A stretch of DNA of 13,048 nucleotides, from positions 1-13,048 of the forward strand of contig JAEOUJ010000186.1 of the NCBI GenBank assembly GCA_016839405.1, written 5' to 3'. This document shows positions 11,612-13,048 of the stretch, piece after piece; the first letter of the stretch is position 1, and every line of letters begins with the position of its first letter. The notes below the pieces were generated by a model. It did no database searches, had not been told where the DNA came from, and worked only from the letters and a program-made list of their open reading frames with translations. Position numbers and translations under genes: made by a program. The stretch comes from Candidatus Gerdarchaeota archaeon. Lineage in GTDB: Archaea; Asgardarchaeota; Heimdallarchaeia; JABLTI01.

Positions 11612-13048
11612 TTATAGTCCTACTTTTTCATTGAATTGTGTTATTAAATCATCCAATTTTGCTGATATCTTATAAATTGTATTCCAATAATTTTTTTCAT
11701 CATACCATTGTTTATTTAACTCTTCAATATTTTTCCCTTGTTGTTCAATCCAAGTGAAATATTTTAAATTGTGAATTCTTTGTTTATCTGTATATTTCAA
11801 TTCAAGTATATTATCTGTTTTTATACTTGCTAGGGATCGATGATAATCTACTGCTGCGTTTATTTCTTCATAATTTCCATGTTTTTTATTTAGATCTTTT
11901 AATCTTGATTGATACATATCCATAGAATCAGTAAAAATAGTTAGCAAAACATCATTTCTTGTTAATTCAAAATATTTAGCAAATTTTATTGTCATTAATA
12001 AATTAGCAATACTTGATATACCTAACAAATATAATTGGGAGATTATTTTGCTATGAACACCCATTCTCTCAAGATAATTATGACCTGCTGTTTCATTAAA
12101 TAATCGCATAACATTAATACAATCTTTATCATCAATAGCAATTACAAGATCTGTTTGTTTTACATTATGAATCCAAGGGATGTGTTTATCACCAATTCCT
12201 TCAATTCTATGATAACCATAACCATTTAATAACATAGTTGGACATTGTAAAGATTCACCAGCAGCAGTTTTTGCGCTTGGGTATATTTTCTTAAGATAAT
12301 CAGCAGAACCTAATGTTCCTGCTGAACCAGTCGTTAAACAAATTCCACTATAACATGCTTTTCCAAGTTCATGATCTAAAATATTTTTCAAAGCAGAACC
12401 TGTTACCTCATGATGCCAGAGGTGATTTCCGAATTCATCAAATTGATTAAAAACAACAATATTATCCCCTCTTTTTTGTTTTAATTCCTTACATTTATCA
12501 AAAATTTCTTTAACATTGCTTTCACCTCCAGGAGTCTTAATAATTTCACCTGCTACTGTTTTTAACCAATCAAATCGTTCTTGAGACATTTCTTCAGGTA
12601 AAATTGCTAAAGAATTACATGATAATAATGTAGCATCATAAGCTCCTCCACGACAATAATTACCAGTAGAAGGCCAAACAGCAGTTTGCTTTGTTGGATC
12701 AAATTGACCAGTTATTAATTTTGGAACCAAACAACCGAAAGTAGCACCAACCTTATGAGAACCTGTTGGCATCCATTTACCAATAAGAGCAATTATTCTA
12801 GCTTCAACACCAGTTATTTCGTAAGGTAGTTCAATATAATTTGGTAGAGTTTGAAATTTTCCACCTATTGATTTTGGTTCATTTTTCCATGTAATTCTAA
12901 AAAGATTCCTTGGATGAATTTCCCATAAACCTAAAGATGAAAGATCAGCTTTGATTTTTTTAGGCAAATTTTTTGGATTTTTCATTTGCTCAAATGTAGG
13001 GATTATTATATTTCTTTCACGTGCTCTTTGAATTGTTTTTTTGAGCAC
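11612..13048 (-). CDS. Fold-type-II PLP-dependent enzyme, uncharacterised; may continue past the window edge
   Basis: At least 478 residues, of the tryptophan-synthase-beta/cysteine-synthase fold (lyase, synthase or ammonia-lyase chemistry on the beta position of amino acids). The Schiff-base lysine is K99 in PTGSHKVGATFG. The substrate-binding loop is STGN (127-130) followed by YCRGGAYDA. The glycine-rich phosphate-binding loop is GSAGTLGSA (241-249). The family seems to be one of long, poorly characterised PLP proteins; I cannot name the substrate. The first codon in the window is GTG at 13046-13048. LKKTIQRARERNIIIPTFEQM looks like a natural N-terminus, so GTG may be the true start, but an extension beyond the edge cannot be excluded. 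The gene ends 135 bases before ATPase subunit C, on the same strand. Confidence 0.85.
   Translation of the reverse strand: MLKKTIQRARERNIIIPTFEQMKNPKNLPKKIKADLSSLGLWEIHPRNLFRITWKNEPKSIGGKFQTLPNYIELPYEITGVEARIIALIGKWMPTGSHKVGATFGCLVPKLITGQFDPTKQTAVWPSTGNYCRGGAYDATLLSCNSLAILPEEMSQERFDWLKTVAGEIIKTPGGESNVKEIFDKCKELKQKRGDNIVVFNQFDEFGNHLWHHEVTGSALKNILDHELGKACYSGICLTTGSAGTLGSADYLKKIYPSAKTAAGESLQCPTMLLNGYGYHRIEGIGDKHIPWIHNVKQTDLVIAIDDKDCINVMRLFNETAGHNYLERMGVHSKIISQLYLLGISSIANLLMTIKFAKYFELTRNDVLLTIFTDSMDMYQSRLKDLNKKHGNYEEINAAVDYHRSLASIKTDNILELKYTDKQRIHNLKYFTWIEQQGKNIEELNKQWYDEKNYWNTIYKISAKLDDLITQFNEKVGL

Noticed and set aside
1..13048. CRISPR array, insertion sequence, phage or integrase gene
   Set aside because: No regularly spaced repeats, transposase-like frames or long terminal inverted repeats were seen; the gene content is core metabolism and translation.

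Overview
The window is archaeal chromosome, clearly AT-rich. The evidence is a ribosomal-protein operon in the archaeal/eukaryotic order, with eS4 and the RNase P protein Rpp29 inside it, V/A-type ATPase subunits, TATA-box promoters and strong anti-16S-type Shine-Dalgarno sites. An Asgard or other deep lineage is possible, given the eukaryote-like lysine-rich tail on uS3 and the low GC, but nothing here proves the phylum.

Layout. (1) Positions 1-5173, minus strand, read from high to low coordinates: uL22, uS3, uL29, Rpp29, uS17, uL14, uL24, eS4, uL5, uS14 and the 5' part of uS8, which is cut by the window edge. Genes overlap or are separated by a few to about 35 bases, so this is one transcription unit. 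Several true starts differ from the longest reading frame: TTG is preferred for uL29, Rpp29 and uS14, and internal ATGs for uL24 and uL14. (2) Positions 5174-5646: a 473-base divergent intergenic region. It holds a compact, GC-richer, hairpin-dense stretch (5244-5398) downstream of a good minus-strand TATA box. This is either the leader of the ribosomal operon or an independent structured RNA, and it is the strongest candidate here for something undescribed. Three copies of ACTAACTA lie in the same region. (3) Positions 5647-5943, plus strand: a small protein with two C2H2-type zinc fingers, with its own TATA box and an apparently bidirectional terminator. (4) Positions 6068-13048, minus strand: from high to low coordinates, an uncharacterised fold-type-II PLP enzyme, ATPase subunit C (d-like), the ATPase proteolipid c, a fold-type-I aminotransferase and ATPase subunit I (a-like). 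The catalytic A/B subunits and the E, F, D subunits are not in the window, so the ATPase genes are dispersed and interleaved with amino-acid metabolism genes.

Functionally the left half is translation machinery plus an RNase P protein. The right half supplies the membrane sector (a and c) and the central-stalk socket (C/d) of the energy-converting rotary ATPase. Points worth a second look are the structured leader and its alternative pairing, the roughly 190-residue histone-H1-like tail of uS3, a probable ATT start codon for the proteolipid gene, the zinc-finger protein diverging from the ribosomal operon, and the absence of uS19 upstream of uL22.
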